Positions 53,895 to 63,353 are shown, numbered from the stretch's first letter. The stretch: DNA of 64,000 nucleotides from Nesterenkonia alkaliphila (GCF_009758175.1 NZ_WRPM01000051.1:1-64000); one strand, 5' to 3'. Notes: a model not told the origin generated them from the sequence alone. Translations and numbers: made by a program.

Positions 53895-55004
53895 CTATCG
53901 GTTCAGGTAGTTCCGCAGAGAGTTGAGGAAATCGGTGGTCTCCGCCTCGGTGCCGGCGGTGACCCGCAGGTGGCCTTCGATTCCGACATCACGGATCAGA
54001 ATGCCGTCATCGAGTAGGTGCTGCCAGGCCTGGTGGGCGTCCTCGAGCCCGCCGAAGAAGACGAAGTTGGCATCTGAGGGATAGGGGGTCAGGCCCATCT
54101 GCGGCAGCTCGTTGAGGATGCGGTCGCGCTGACCTTTGATCCTTTCCACATTGGCCATCAGATGCTCGGCGTGGTCCAGGGCCGCGCAAGCCGCTGCCTG
54201 CGTGACCGCTGAGAGGTGGTAGGGCAGGCGGACCAGGCGCAGCGCATCGGTGACCTCAGGGGCTGCTGCCAGGTAGCCAAGGCGTCCGCCGGCCAGGGCG
54301 AAGGCCTTGGACATGGTCCTGGTGACGATGAGCCTGGGGCGCCCCTCAAGCATGGTCAGCGCTGAGGGTGTGCCCGGTTGGCGGAACTCTCCATAGGCCT
54401 CATCGACGATCACCATGGTCTCTGATTCCTGCGCGGCCTGGTAGGCGGCCTCCACCACCTCGAGGCTCAAGGCGGTACCGGTGGGGTTGTTCGGTGAGCA
54501 GAGGATCACCACATGGGGCCGGTGCTGCCGGATCTGAGCCGCCACATCCTGCGGGGTCTGGCTGAAGCCGGGTCCGCGGGTGCCGGCGATATAGCTGCTG
54601 TATACGCCTCTGGCGTAGAGCGGATACATCGAATAGGTGGGCGGGAAGGACATCACGGAGCGCCCTGGCCCGGCGAAGGCCTGCAGGATATGCTGCATGA
54701 CTTCATTGGAGCCGTTTCCTGCCCAGATCTGCTCAGCAATCAATGCAGCGCCGGACTCTACGCTGAGGTACTCCGCGAGCTTAGTGCGCAGCACGGTGAA
54801 CTCGCGATCCGGGTAACGGTTGAGGGTCTCAGCGGCGGCGCGGACCTCTTTGGCGATGGCATCCACCACATCGGCCGGCACCGGGTAGGTGGTCTCGTTG
54901 ACGTTTAGCATTGCCGGCACATTCAGCTGGGGTGCACCGTAGGGCTGCTGCCCCTTCAGCTCCGGGCGCAGTGGAAGGCGATCAAGTGGCGTTTGAGTCA
55001 CCAC
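53895..55004 (-). CDS. hisC: Histidinol-phosphate aminotransferase
   Basis: A 369-residue class II PLP aminotransferase. NENTYP-like [38 protein letters not shown] and the Lys in [15 protein letters not shown] mark the fold. It starts at GTG 55004 or 55001. First gene of hisC-hisB-hisH-priA, close to the LysM gene. Confidence 0.95.
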   Translation of the reverse strand: MVTQTPLDRLPLRPELKGQQPYGAPQLNVPAMLNVNETTYPVPADVVDAIAKEVRAAAETLNRYPDREFTVLRTKLAEYLSVESGAALIAEQIWAGNGSNEVMQHILQAFAGPGRSVMSFPPTYSMYPLYARGVYSSYIAGTRGPGFSQTPQDVAAQIRQHRPHVVILCSPNNPTGTALSLEVVEAAYQAAQESETMVIVDEAYGEFRQPGTPSALTMLEGRPRLIVTRTMSKAFALAGGRLGYLAAAPEVTDALRLVRLPYHLSAVTQAAACAALDHAEHLMANVERIKGQRDRILNELPQMGLTPYPSDANFVFFGGLEDAHQAWQHLLDDGILIRDVGIEGHLRVTAGTEAETTDFLNSLRNYLNR

Positions 55005-55049
55005 ACCATCTTAGAGGGCCTACTGCGTGCCCGCCCGGGCCCAGCACGC

Positions 55050-55442
55050 TCAGTCCACAGGGATATGGAGCACCTGGCCGGGCTGCAGCTGCGCGGAGTC
55101 CAGCCCGTTGAGCTCAGCGATCTGGGTGATCAGCTGCTGCACCTCAGTGTCGGAGTCAGCCGCGGAGGCGATCGACCACAGGGTCTCCCCCTCGGCCACG
55201 GTGATCTGCTCAGCCTGGACCCCGTGGTCTGCGGCAGTGGTGGCCTGGGCCTGGTTGAGCAGGGAGCCTGCGGAGAACAGGAGCGCAGCCAGCAGCCCGG
55301 CAGCCAGCAGCAGGGCCGGCAGTCCCAGGAGAAGCAGTCTGCCCCGGCGGGTCAGCTGCACTGCAGCCGCGGGCGCTGAGCTGGGCGCCGAGACAACGGC
55401 CTGAGTATCGATGCTTGTTTCGATTGCGGCGGTGGCAGTCAT
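55050..55442 (-). CDS. LysM cell-division suppressor candidate (YneA/ChiZ-like)
   Basis: A 130-residue protein with a cytoplasmic N-terminus, one membrane helix (LLLLGLPALLLAAGLLAALL) and a C-terminal LysM domain (ITVAEGETLWSIASAADSD ... LNGLDSAQLQPGQVLHIPVD). Its place divergent from lexA with a LexA box between is that of mycobacterial ChiZ and Bacillus YneA, SOS-induced division inhibitors. The ATG 55442 follows GGAGGA. Confidence 0.85.
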   Translation of the reverse strand: MTATAAIETSIDTQAVVSAPSSAPAAAVQLTRRGRLLLLGLPALLLAAGLLAALLFSAGSLLNQAQATTAADHGVQAEQITVAEGETLWSIASAADSDTEVQQLITQIAELNGLDSAQLQPGQVLHIPVD

Positions 55443-55461
55443 GGGGAAGTTCCTCCTGAAA

Positions 55462-55477
55462 TCGAACGTGTATTCCA
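55462..55477. promoter_or_regulatory. LexA (SOS) box upstream of the LysM gene
   Basis: TCGAACGTGTATTCCA fits TCGAAC-N4-GTTCGA with a complete left half and a weaker right half (ATTCCA). It lies 20 bases upstream of the LysM start. Confidence 0.65.
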
Positions 55478-55526
55478 TGTATAGCACATTGTTTCGAACC
55501 TGGTCTACGACACTCGCGTATTTCTA

Positions 55527-55542
55527 TGGAACCCTTGTTCGG
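55527..55542. promoter_or_regulatory. LexA (SOS) box upstream of lexA
   Basis: TGGAACCCTTGTTCGG contains GAAC-N4-GTTC, the core of the actinobacterial LexA box, 123 bases before lexA. Confidence 0.75.
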
Positions 55543-55664
55543 TTTCGAGTACCATGAGTAACGAGTTCGAAAGCGGCACCGACGGTCAATACCTGCACCG
55601 GCGACGTCGCTGACCATCCCATCAGGAGGGTCGGAGATGCTCCCGATCCGGCAAGGAGAGAACC

Positions 55665-56399
55665 ATGGTTGGCTACACCGGCCCCACCCGGGCCCAGCGC
55701 CGCGCGCTGACCCCCCGCCAGCGGCGGATCGTCGAGACGATCCAAGAGTCCCTGGCGGAACGGAAGTATCCGCCATCCATGCGCGAGATCGGCGATGCCG
55801 TGGGACTGAAGTCGCTCTCCTCGGTCACCCATCAGCTCTCCCGCCTGCAGGAGCGCGGTTATATCCGCAGGGACCCGGGCAAGCCCCGGGCCATGGAGGT
55901 CATCCGTGATCCCGACGGCAACCTTCTAGTGCCCGAAGAGGCTGAGCTGGCCGAAGAGTCCACCGAGAGTGAGATGGACTCCACTGTGGTGAGCCTGGCC
56001 AGCTACCGCGCAGAGGCCGACTCCCGGACCGCCGATGTCCCGGTGGTGGGGCGGATTGCTGCCGGCGGACCCATCCTGGCGGAGCAGCATGTGGAGGATG
56101 TGATGCCGCTGCCGCGTCAGCTGACCGGCGAGGGCGAGCTGTTCATGCTGCAGGTCCGCGGCGACTCCATGATCGATGCCGGGATCTTTGAGGGCGACTG
56201 GGTGGTGGTTCGCCGTCAGCTGGATGCCGATAATGGCGATATCGTGGCAGCACTCTTGGAGGATGAGGCCACAGTGAAGGTGCTCAAACGCCGGGACGGG
56301 CACCAGTGGCTGCTGCCGCAGAACTCTCAGTATGAGCCCATCCTCGGCGACCACGCCACCATCATGGGCAAGGTCGTCACCGTTCTGCGCAGCCTCTAG
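55665..56399 (+). CDS. lexA: SOS repressor LexA
   Basis: A 244-residue self-cleaving repressor. The N-terminal winged helix ([40 protein letters not shown]) is followed by the cleavage site in VGRIAAGGP (Ala133-Gly134), the catalytic Ser168 in RGDSMIDAG and Lys205 in ATVKVLKR. RecA filaments trigger cleavage and SOS induction. AAGGAGAG precedes the ATG. Confidence 0.96.
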   Translation: MVGYTGPTRAQRRALTPRQRRIVETIQESLAERKYPPSMREIGDAVGLKSLSSVTHQLSRLQERGYIRRDPGKPRAMEVIRDPDGNLLVPEEAELAEESTESEMDSTVVSLASYRAEADSRTADVPVVGRIAAGGPILAEQHVEDVMPLPRQLTGEGELFMLQVRGDSMIDAGIFEGDWVVVRRQLDADNGDIVAALLEDEATVKVLKRRDGHQWLLPQNSQYEPILGDHATIMGKVVTVLRSL

Positions 56400-56414
56400 A
56401 CGCTCCAGCTCTAG

Positions 56415-56456
56415 GCGGTTGTGCGGGCCAAGTCGTCGCGCGCCCGCCGCGGGGGC
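56415..56456 (+). repeat. Dispersed palindromic element, half copy C
   Basis: Forty-two bases matching the right half of copy A at 36 positions (TTGTGCGGGCCAAGTCGTC core). It fills the gap between lexA and the convergent dinG-type gene and ends exactly at that gene's stop codon. Confidence 0.75.
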
Positions 56457-58481
56457 TTAACGGAGGCGGGCGAGGGCCTGCCTGACGAACTCACCGTCAG
56501 TGGTGGGCCACAGGTCCGGCATCGACTTGCGCAGGAAGCCGCCGTAGCGGGCATGGGCGAGCCTGGAATCCAGGATGGCCAATACCCCTCGGTCCTGAGT
56601 GCTTCGGATCAGCCGCCCGGCGCCCTGGCTCAGCCTCACCGCTGCATGGGTGGCCGCCACCTGCATGAACCCGTTGCCACCCGCTCTGGCGATCTCCTGG
56701 CTGCGCGCGTTGTTCAGCGGATCATCAGGGCGAGGGAAAGGAATCCTGTCGATGGCCACCATCCGGCAGGAACGCCCCGGGACATCCACGCCCTGCCAGA
56801 GGCTCATTGTGCCGAACAGGCAGGTGGCCTCATCCTCTGAGAACTCCCGCACCAGTGCGGACATGGTGGAATCCCCCTGGCAGAGAATCGGCACCTCCAG
56901 CCGTTCGCGCAGGGCCTCGGCTGCCTCCTCGGCGGCCCGGCGGGAGGAGAACAGCCCCAGGGTCGCCCCGCCGCAGGCCTCGATCAGCCCCGCCAGCTCC
57001 TGGTGCTGGGCCTCCTTGGTCTTCAGCGAGGGGGCCGGAAGGTGACTCGCCACATAGAGAATGCCCTGGCTGCGGTAGTTGAACGGAGTGCCCACATCGA
57101 GGGCGTCATAGGCTGGAGCTCCCTCGCCCAACAGGCCCAAGGACCCGGCCACAGGGTCAAAGCTGTCCCCGATGGTCAGGGTCGCCGAGGTGAGCACCAC
57201 GGTGCGGCTGCCGAAGAGCCCCTCCCGCAGCCGGCCCGCCACCGTAGTCGGTGCTACATAGAGCATCGGCGGTTCACTGAGATCAGCCTGCTGATACCCC
57301 TTACCGGGCACGAAGCTGCCCGGTCTGTCCACCCAGACCACATCCGGGGTCTCGGGGCTGCCCAGGATCCGCTCGGCGGCGTCGTAGACCGCCTGGAGAC
57401 GGGCCCGTGCCGTGGTCCGGCCAGCTTCGGCATCGGACTGGTCTTTGTTCTTATTCGGCTCCGAGTCTGCAAGCAGGGTCTTGGCCGCATTGCGCACCGA
57501 CTCCACCGCGTTGACCTGCTGCGGGTTCAGGCCACGCTCCAGCAGCCCGTCCGCCACTGAGCTGAAGGCAGCCTCCAGTGCCTTGGCGGCATTCTGCAGT
57601 CCTTCAACCTCCAGGGCGGTGTACTTGCGCATGGAGCTGGCCGCTGCCTGGATCATCTGTGCTGAGAGCTGGGCGGTAACCGCTGAGGTGACCCGCTCAG
57701 CCAGCTCATGGGCCTCATCGATGATCACCGCATCATGTTCCGGGAGCACCTCCAGCCCTTCGAAGGCATCGATGGCCAGCATCGCATGGTTGGTGACCAC
57801 CAGATCCGCCTCCTTGGCGTCCTGGCGGGCCAGTTCGGAGAAGCATTCCTCGAACATGGAGCACTTCCGCCCCAAGCAGTCCACGGCGTTGACCGAGACC
57901 TGCCGCCAGGCCCGGTCGGTGACCCCGGAGGGCAGATCGTCCCGGTCCCCGGTGTCCGTCTCCTCCGCCCAGTCTCGCAGCATGGCCACTTCCTTGCCCA
58001 GTTTGGATGTGGGCTCATAGGTGGTCACGCCCCCAGTGGGCTCCACCGCCGCGGCAAAGAGCGCCTCCTGGTCATGATCGTCCTCAGGGAACCCGCCCGC
58101 CAGCTTCTGCTTGCACAGGTAGTTGGAGCGGCCCTTGACCAGAGCGACCTTGGCCTTGCGCGGCAGCTGATGCTCGATGCTGCTCAGCAGCCGGGGCAGA
58201 TCTCTGCCCATGATCTGGGCCTGCAGCGCCAAGGTGGCTGTGGAGACCAGCACCGGCTTTCCGGTGGTGACAGCATGGTGGACGGCGGGAACCAGGTAGG
58301 CAAGAGATTTACCGGTGCCGGTACCGGCCTGGACCAGCAGGTGCTTGCCGGTGCTCAGCGCATCGCCGACACGCCGCGCCATCTGCTCCTGACCAGGGCG
58401 GCGGGCTCCGCCGAAGGAGTCCACCGCCGTGTCGAGAAGTCGTTCGGCAAGCTTCCCGGCAGAGGCAGCAGTCTCACTCAT
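56457..58481 (-). CDS. dinG: DinG/Rad3-type ATP-dependent DNA helicase
   Basis: A 674-residue superfamily 2 helicase with iron-sulfur cluster. Walker A QAGTGTGKSLAYL (~53), four Cys of the cluster region (NYLCKQK; DCLGRKCSMFEEC), DEAH box VIIDEAHELAE and the C-terminal motif QGAGRLIRSTQDRGV. It unwinds D-loops and R-loops during DNA repair. Convergent with lexA; no SOS box is evident at its start. ATG 58481 was chosen over 58490. Confidence 0.92.
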   Translation of the reverse strand: MSETAASAGKLAERLLDTAVDSFGGARRPGQEQMARRVGDALSTGKHLLVQAGTGTGKSLAYLVPAVHHAVTTGKPVLVSTATLALQAQIMGRDLPRLLSSIEHQLPRKAKVALVKGRSNYLCKQKLAGGFPEDDHDQEALFAAAVEPTGGVTTYEPTSKLGKEVAMLRDWAEETDTGDRDDLPSGVTDRAWRQVSVNAVDCLGRKCSMFEECFSELARQDAKEADLVVTNHAMLAIDAFEGLEVLPEHDAVIIDEAHELAERVTSAVTAQLSAQMIQAAASSMRKYTALEVEGLQNAAKALEAAFSSVADGLLERGLNPQQVNAVESVRNAAKTLLADSEPNKNKDQSDAEAGRTTARARLQAVYDAAERILGSPETPDVVWVDRPGSFVPGKGYQQADLSEPPMLYVAPTTVAGRLREGLFGSRTVVLTSATLTIGDSFDPVAGSLGLLGEGAPAYDALDVGTPFNYRSQGILYVASHLPAPSLKTKEAQHQELAGLIEACGGATLGLFSSRRAAEEAAEALRERLEVPILCQGDSTMSALVREFSEDEATCLFGTMSLWQGVDVPGRSCRMVAIDRIPFPRPDDPLNNARSQEIARAGGNGFMQVAATHAAVRLSQGAGRLIRSTQDRGVLAILDSRLAHARYGGFLRKSMPDLWPTTDGEFVRQALARLR

Positions 58482-58503
58482 CCGCCTCATTCTACGGGGC
58501 AGG

Positions 58504-60081
58504 TCAGACCTGGTAGCGCTCCAACTCGGGGGCCAGGGCAGGGCGAACCTTCACGCTGAGCCGGGTGCCGGCCTCCTGATACTCAGTGCTGAGGATCTCG
58601 GCATCCTCAGCGTGCAGGCGGGAGACGATCTCACCGTGCTCATAGGGGATCAGCAGCTCCAGCTCCACACTGGGCCGCGGGATGGAGGCGCTGATGAGCT
58701 CTTTGAGCTCTTCGATGCCCTCCCCGGTGTGGGCCGAGACCACCGCGGTATGCGGCTCGCGGCGCCGGATGCGTTCGATGACATGCTCGGAGGCGGCATC
58801 GGCCTTGTTCAGCACGACGATCTCATCGACCTGATGGGCGTCCACCTCGGCCAGCACTGTCCGCACCGCGGCAATCTGACCCTCCGGCTCCGGATGCGAT
58901 GCATCCACCACATGCAGGATCAGGTCGGCATCTGCCACCTCCTCCAGGGTGGAGCGGAAGGCCTCCACCAACTGGGTGGGCAGCTGGCGCACAAAGCCCA
59001 CCGTGTCCGAGAGCGTGTAGCCGATCCCGTCGGGGGTGACCGCCTTGCGGGTGGTGGGGTCCAATGTGGCGAACAGGGCGTTCTCCACCAGAACCCCGGC
59101 GTCGGTGAGCCGGTTGAGCAGGCTGGATTTGCCGGCGTTGGTATAGCCGGCGATCGCAACCGAGGGCACCGCATTGCGCTTGCGGTTGGCCCGCTTGGCC
59201 TCCCGGGCCGGTTTCATCCCGGCGATCTCCCGGCGCAGCTTGGCCATCCGCTGGTTGATCCGGCGGCGGTCCAGCTCGATCTTGGTCTCACCCGGTCCGC
59301 GGGAGCCCATCCCGGCACCGGCGCCGCCCACCTGACCGCCGGCCTGCCGGGACATCGACTCGCCCCAGCCGCGCAGTCTCGGCAGCAGGTATTCCAGCTG
59401 GGCAAGCTCCACCTGGGCCTTGCCTTCTCGGGACTTGGCGTGCTGGGCGAAGATGTCCAGGATCAGACCGGTGCGGTCGATCACCTTGACCTTGACGATG
59501 TCCTCCAGCCCGCGGCGCTGGGAGGGCGCTAACTCGGAGTCCACCACCACGGTGTCAGCGCCCAGTTCAGCAACTGCCTCCTTGATCTCTACCGCCTTGC
59601 CGGAGCCGAAGAAGGTGCCCGGATCCGGGGTGGCGCGCCGCTGCAGGAAACCGTCGAGCACAGTGGAGCCGGCAGTTTCGGCCAGGGCAGCCAACTCACG
59701 CAGGGAGTATTCGGCCTCCGCTGCCGAGCCACCGCTCCAGAGCCCGGCCAGCACCACGCGCTCCAGGCGCAGCTGCCGGTATTCGACCTCGGTGACGTCC
59801 TCGAGCTCAGTGGAGAGGCCTTCTACCCGGCGCAGGCTGCGGCGCTCAAAGAGGTCGTACTGCTCGCCGTCATACTCGGTGTGCTCGGCCGACTCGGCCA
59901 GCTCACGGGCCCGGTCGCTGAGGATCCGGCGGCGCTGGGCCTCCTCCTCAGTGGCGAACTCCGGATCAGGCACAATCTCAGTGGCGCTGGTCTCTGGGGC
60001 CTTCTCGCCGGCAGCGAGAATGCGGGCGATGGTCTCATCGATGGTGGATGAGGCTTCTGGGGTGTTTTTCTGTTCAGTCAT
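58504..60081 (-). CDS. hflX: Ribosome-associated GTPase HflX
   Basis: A 525-residue GTPase that splits stalled or hibernating ribosomes. An ND1 N-terminal domain (~90-210) and a helical linker (GQVGGAGAGMGSRGPGETKIELDRR, seen as GSRGPGETKIELD) precede the G domain: P-loop GYTNAGKSSLL, DTVGFVRQLP, NKAD. The ~90-residue N-terminal extension is acidic and longer than in E. coli. It has its own start 22 bases beyond dinG's start side. Confidence 0.93.
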   Translation of the reverse strand: MTEQKNTPEASSTIDETIARILAAGEKAPETSATEIVPDPEFATEEEAQRRRILSDRARELAESAEHTEYDGEQYDLFERRSLRRVEGLSTELEDVTEVEYRQLRLERVVLAGLWSGGSAAEAEYSLRELAALAETAGSTVLDGFLQRRATPDPGTFFGSGKAVEIKEAVAELGADTVVVDSELAPSQRRGLEDIVKVKVIDRTGLILDIFAQHAKSREGKAQVELAQLEYLLPRLRGWGESMSRQAGGQVGGAGAGMGSRGPGETKIELDRRRINQRMAKLRREIAGMKPAREAKRANRKRNAVPSVAIAGYTNAGKSSLLNRLTDAGVLVENALFATLDPTTRKAVTPDGIGYTLSDTVGFVRQLPTQLVEAFRSTLEEVADADLILHVVDASHPEPEGQIAAVRTVLAEVDAHQVDEIVVLNKADAASEHVIERIRRREPHTAVVSAHTGEGIEELKELISASIPRPSVELELLIPYEHGEIVSRLHAEDAEILSTEYQEAGTRLSVKVRPALAPELERYQV

Positions 60082-60296
60082 GAATTCCTTGCCCGCGGTG
60101 AGCAGGTGAGAGGGGCGGCGTCGTCGGCCTGGGGTTCACCTAAGGGTGCGGGACTTGTGTTGGGGTAAAGGATTCGGGCAGGCTCAACCGGCACTGTCTC
60201 CACAGCGGCCGGGAGCTGGTCTGTACGCTTCAGGCCGCGTGACGGGGCCGTGCGTACTGCAATGGGCGAATCCACATGGGTACTAGTCTAACAAGG

Positions 60297-60920
60297 GTGA
60301 ACAGTTCGCACTATTTCAGCGCGCCGGAGGGGCCGTTCTCACGGCGCCGGATCAATGTGGAGCTCGCCAGCCGGCAGGTGGAGGTCAGCACGTCCGCGGG
60401 GATCTTCTCCCCCGAAGCGGTGGACAAAGGCACCCAGGTGCTGCTGCGTGAGGTCCCCGCACCGGCGGCCTCCGGACAGCTGCTGGACATCGGCTGTGGG
60501 TGGGGGCCGCTGGCCCTGACCATGGCGATGCTCTCCCCAGATGCCACAGTGTGGGCAGTGGACATCAACGAGCGGGCGCGCGTCTTGTGCGCGGAGAACG
60601 CTGCCGCCCTGGGGCTGGAGAATGTGCGGGTCTGCGCTCCGGAGGAGGTCCCCGCCGGGCAGCGGTTCGCCACCATCTGGTCCAATCCGCCGATCCGGAT
60701 CGGCAAACCGGCCCTGCATGAGCTGCTGGAACTGTGGCTGCCGCGGCTGGACGAGGGCGGTGAGGCGTGGTTGGTGGTGCAGAAGAATCTGGGTGCGGAT
60801 TCGCTGCTGACGTGGATGACCTCGATGCTGGCAGTGGTCGGTGAGGATTTTTCTGCCGAGCGCACCGCCAGTTCCAAGGGGTTCCGGATTCTGCGGGTGG
60901 CGCGCGGGCGGATCGGATGA
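60297..60920 (+). CDS. Class I SAM-dependent methyltransferase (RsmC-like)
   Basis: A 207-residue methyltransferase. VNSSHYFSAPEGPFSRRRIN leads to the SAM motif LLDIGCGWGPLALTMAML, acidic AVDINERA and the catalytic SNPPIRIGKPALHELLEL (NPP[FIY]), so it is an N-methyltransferase of guanine in rRNA or a related RNA. The GTG start lies 7 bases after TAGTCT; an ATG at 60276 is possible. Divergent from hflX across 215 bases with no other feature seen; overlaps the ligase gene (TGATG-like). Confidence 0.85.
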   Translation: MNSSHYFSAPEGPFSRRRINVELASRQVEVSTSAGIFSPEAVDKGTQVLLREVPAPAASGQLLDIGCGWGPLALTMAMLSPDATVWAVDINERARVLCAENAAALGLENVRVCAPEEVPAGQRFATIWSNPPIRIGKPALHELLELWLPRLDEGGEAWLVVQKNLGADSLLTWMTSMLAVVGEDFSAERTASSKGFRILRVARGRIG

Positions 60921-62632
60921 CGCTGTTCGGTCCGGTGAACCAGCCCGGTCGGGTGGACCAGCACGACGCCGCCCCGCTGGCGGCACTGCCCACAGACCAG
61001 TTGGAAGAGCAGGTGGTCTTCGGCGAGTGGCGGGCCCTGCGCGGGGTCTCCGCCAGGTCATTGGAGCGGACCCGGGCGCTGATGCAGGCCCTGGAGTATG
61101 ACCCAGAAACCGCTGCGCACCGAACCATCGGAGTGGTCGGCTCCAAGGGCAAGGGCACCGCCAGCGCCTACGCCTCCGCCGCCTTAGCGGGGTTGGGCCA
61201 CCGGGTGGGCACAGTGATGAGCCCCGGGGTGCTCTCTAATGCGGACCGGATACGGATCAACGGTGTGGTGCTCCCGGAGCAGGAACGGCGCCGCCTTCTG
61301 TTGAGGATTGCCCAGGCTCAGGCACAGCTGCCGCCGGCCACAGCTGAGAGCGGCTATCTGGCTCCCACAGGAGTGTTCCTGCTGATGGGGTTTCTGGCTG
61401 CGGCGCAGCAGGACTGTGAGGTGCTGGTGGCTGAGGCGGGGATCGGCGGGGCCTCGGACGATCTGAGCCACTGGCCATTGGATGCGGTGGTGGTGACCAG
61501 TATCTTCGCCGAGCATCTGGACCTGTTGGGCCCCACTGTGGCAGATGTGGCCCGGGATAAGTCCGAGGTGATCACCGGGAGCACGCAGCTGGTGGTCAGT
61601 TGCCCGCAGTCTGCTGAGGTGGCGGAGATCCTGGCCCAGCGCTGCGCCGAGACCGGTGCGCAGCTGGTTGGGGCGGAGGACGACGCCGCGGGACTGGTTG
61701 CCCATCTGCCGGCGGGGTTCCAGCGGGCTAACGCGGCGGCCGGTGTTGCCGCAGGGGTTGCTGTGGCGGACGGTTTAGTGGCGGACGGTTCAGTGACGGG
61801 CGGTTCAAGGAATATGCGCAGTTCCGCACGACACGCCGGCCCTAAACCCGTTTCATCGTCACCTACTGCCCATTTTCTGCCCGCCGAGCACCCGTTATGC
61901 GCCATATGTGACGACACCGACCCCGCGGGAACGAATCGTCGTACGCTGATGCCCACTCTGGCGGAAGTGGTGCGCTCGGTGCGGTACCCGGGGCGGCTCT
62001 CGGTCCATGCGGTGCCCGGTGGCGGCGTCGTGCCCGAAGGCGGGGCTGCCGATGGGGCGGTGATACCCCGTGGCGAGGTGGCCGGCGGTGTGATGCCCGG
62101 TGGCGGCGTCGTGCTTGGAGGTAAGACCCCCGGCGGGGCGGTGCCCGGTGTGCGGTGCGTGGTGGACTCAGCTGTCTCCGGTGCGGGGCTGCGGGCGGCC
62201 TTGGAGTTCGCCTCGCAGGTGATGCCTCAGGAAGCCCGGAACCCCAGCGCGGGCGCAGGGGAAGCTGACACCGAGGCGGCGGAGCTCCGGCAGGTGCTGG
62301 TCTGCCTGCCCCCCGGCAAGGATCTGGCCGGGTTCATCGCGGAGCTGCAGCCCTTTCCGGGGCGCAAGGTGTTTGTGGAGCTGCCGGGAGCCTATACCGG
62401 CACTCCGGAGCGCTCCGAGTGGCCCCAGGCTCCGGGATGGGACTGGCTGCGACTGGATGATCTGGGCACCGCCGGGGTGCATGAGGCAGCGGGTTCGCCC
62501 CAGCTGTTGGAGCAGCTGCAGCAGGGGGACTCGCTGGCAGTGGGCACCGTGCTGTTCAGTTCCCTGGTGCTGCGCACCCTGGGCGCCGAGGCCGAGCGGC
62601 TGTTTGATCCGCCGGCCTGGTCTCCGGGCTGA
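60917..62632 (+). CDS. FolC-like Mur-ligase family protein with insertions
   Basis: A 571-residue protein related to dihydrofolate/folylpolyglutamate synthase. The P-loop VVGSKGKGTASAYASAAL, then GTVMSPGVLSNADRIRING and AEAGIGGASDDLSHW follow FolC, but the usual TNGKGS is SKGKGT. The usual length is ~430-470; extra sequence lies at residues ~293-340 (odd base composition) and ~360-415 (Gly/Val-rich, tandem DNA repeats). It may bind another amino acid or cofactor. It overlaps the methyltransferase stop. Confidence 0.65.
   Translation: MTLFGPVNQPGRVDQHDAAPLAALPTDQLEEQVVFGEWRALRGVSARSLERTRALMQALEYDPETAAHRTIGVVGSKGKGTASAYASAALAGLGHRVGTVMSPGVLSNADRIRINGVVLPEQERRRLLLRIAQAQAQLPPATAESGYLAPTGVFLLMGFLAAAQQDCEVLVAEAGIGGASDDLSHWPLDAVVVTSIFAEHLDLLGPTVADVARDKSEVITGSTQLVVSCPQSAEVAEILAQRCAETGAQLVGAEDDAAGLVAHLPAGFQRANAAAGVAAGVAVADGLVADGSVTGGSRNMRSSARHAGPKPVSSSPTAHFLPAEHPLCAICDDTDPAGTNRRTLMPTLAEVVRSVRYPGRLSVHAVPGGGVVPEGGAADGAVIPRGEVAGGVMPGGGVVLGGKTPGGAVPGVRCVVDSAVSGAGLRAALEFASQVMPQEARNPSAGAGEADTEAAELRQVLVCLPPGKDLAGFIAELQPFPGRKVFVELPGAYTGTPERSEWPQAPGWDWLRLDDLGTAGVHEAAGSPQLLEQLQQGDSLAVGTVLFSSLVLRTLGAEAERLFDPPAWSPG
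62013..62113 (+). repeat. 81-base direct repeat in the folC-like gene
   Basis: TGCCCGGTGGCGGCGTCGTG at 62013-62032 recurs at 62094-62113; the segment between is partly degenerate GG-rich sequence. It encodes a Gly/Val/Pro-rich low-complexity loop. Confidence 0.8.
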
Positions 62633-62692
62633 AACGGGTTTAGCCTCCGGGGGCTCGTCTCCCGGACTAGTCTCCAGGGTTAGTCACCGGGA

Positions 62693-63346
62693 TTAGTCAC
62701 CGGGGCGCAGCTGCACCACTTCGAGAGGCTCTGTCATGGTGTCGAGCTGCTCATGGTCCAGCTGAACGGTCAGCGGCAGCTCCTGTGCCTCCTCGGGCAG
62801 CTCGAGCACATGGGTGGTGGCGGCCATATCTGCTGTGCATGGGGTGTCTTCATAGGGGAAATCCAGGGTGACGCGCAGCTCCGCGGGGCCCTGGTGCTCA
62901 AGACCGGTGACCCGGGAGGGGCAGCTGGAGCTCCCCCAAGTGGTCAGATGCAGATGGCCGTCCTGGCTCAGGGCCGCTATCGGCTGATCAGGCAGCTCCT
63001 CCAGAATGGGCTCCTGCGGCTGGGCGGGCTCCAGAGTTGCAGCGTCCTCGATGAGATGGCTCTCCGGATCGAACTCAAAGTCCCCACCGGGCAGTTCCGC
63101 CGGCTCTGCGGCGAGATCTGGATCAAGCTGGTCCGCCTCGCTGGAGCTCAGCGGCTCGGGATGAGGGTTGGCCGGCTCAAGGTCCTCGAGCTGGGGGAAT
63201 GCGCCTTCCGGGGCGCCGGCGTACTGCTCCAGTGCTATGCCGAGCCGGTCATCCGCCGTGGGGGGCTCCTCAGTGGGCTCCGGGCTGCTGCCGCAGGAGA
63301 CGAGCAGGGCAGCCGTTGCCGGGGCGGTGAAGAAGGCGCGATTCAT
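62693..63346 (-). CDS. Lipoprotein of unknown function
   Basis: A 217-residue secreted lipoprotein. The signal peptide ends AALLVSC (Cys18). A Pro/Glu-rich linker (to ~120) precedes a small domain containing two Cys (SSSCPSRVTG; DTPCTADMAA) that could form a disulfide, and ending in a beta-rich LPLTVQLDHEQ segment. No family recognised. It lies between the ligase and dapF; downstream is a short direct repeat (TTAGTCACCGGG twice, 62674-62703). Confidence 0.7.
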   Translation of the reverse strand: MNRAFFTAPATAALLVSCGSSPEPTEEPPTADDRLGIALEQYAGAPEGAFPQLEDLEPANPHPEPLSSSEADQLDPDLAAEPAELPGGDFEFDPESHLIEDAATLEPAQPQEPILEELPDQPIAALSQDGHLHLTTWGSSSCPSRVTGLEHQGPAELRVTLDFPYEDTPCTADMAATTHVLELPEEAQELPLTVQLDHEQLDTMTEPLEVVQLRPGD

Positions 63347-63353
63347 GCGATTA

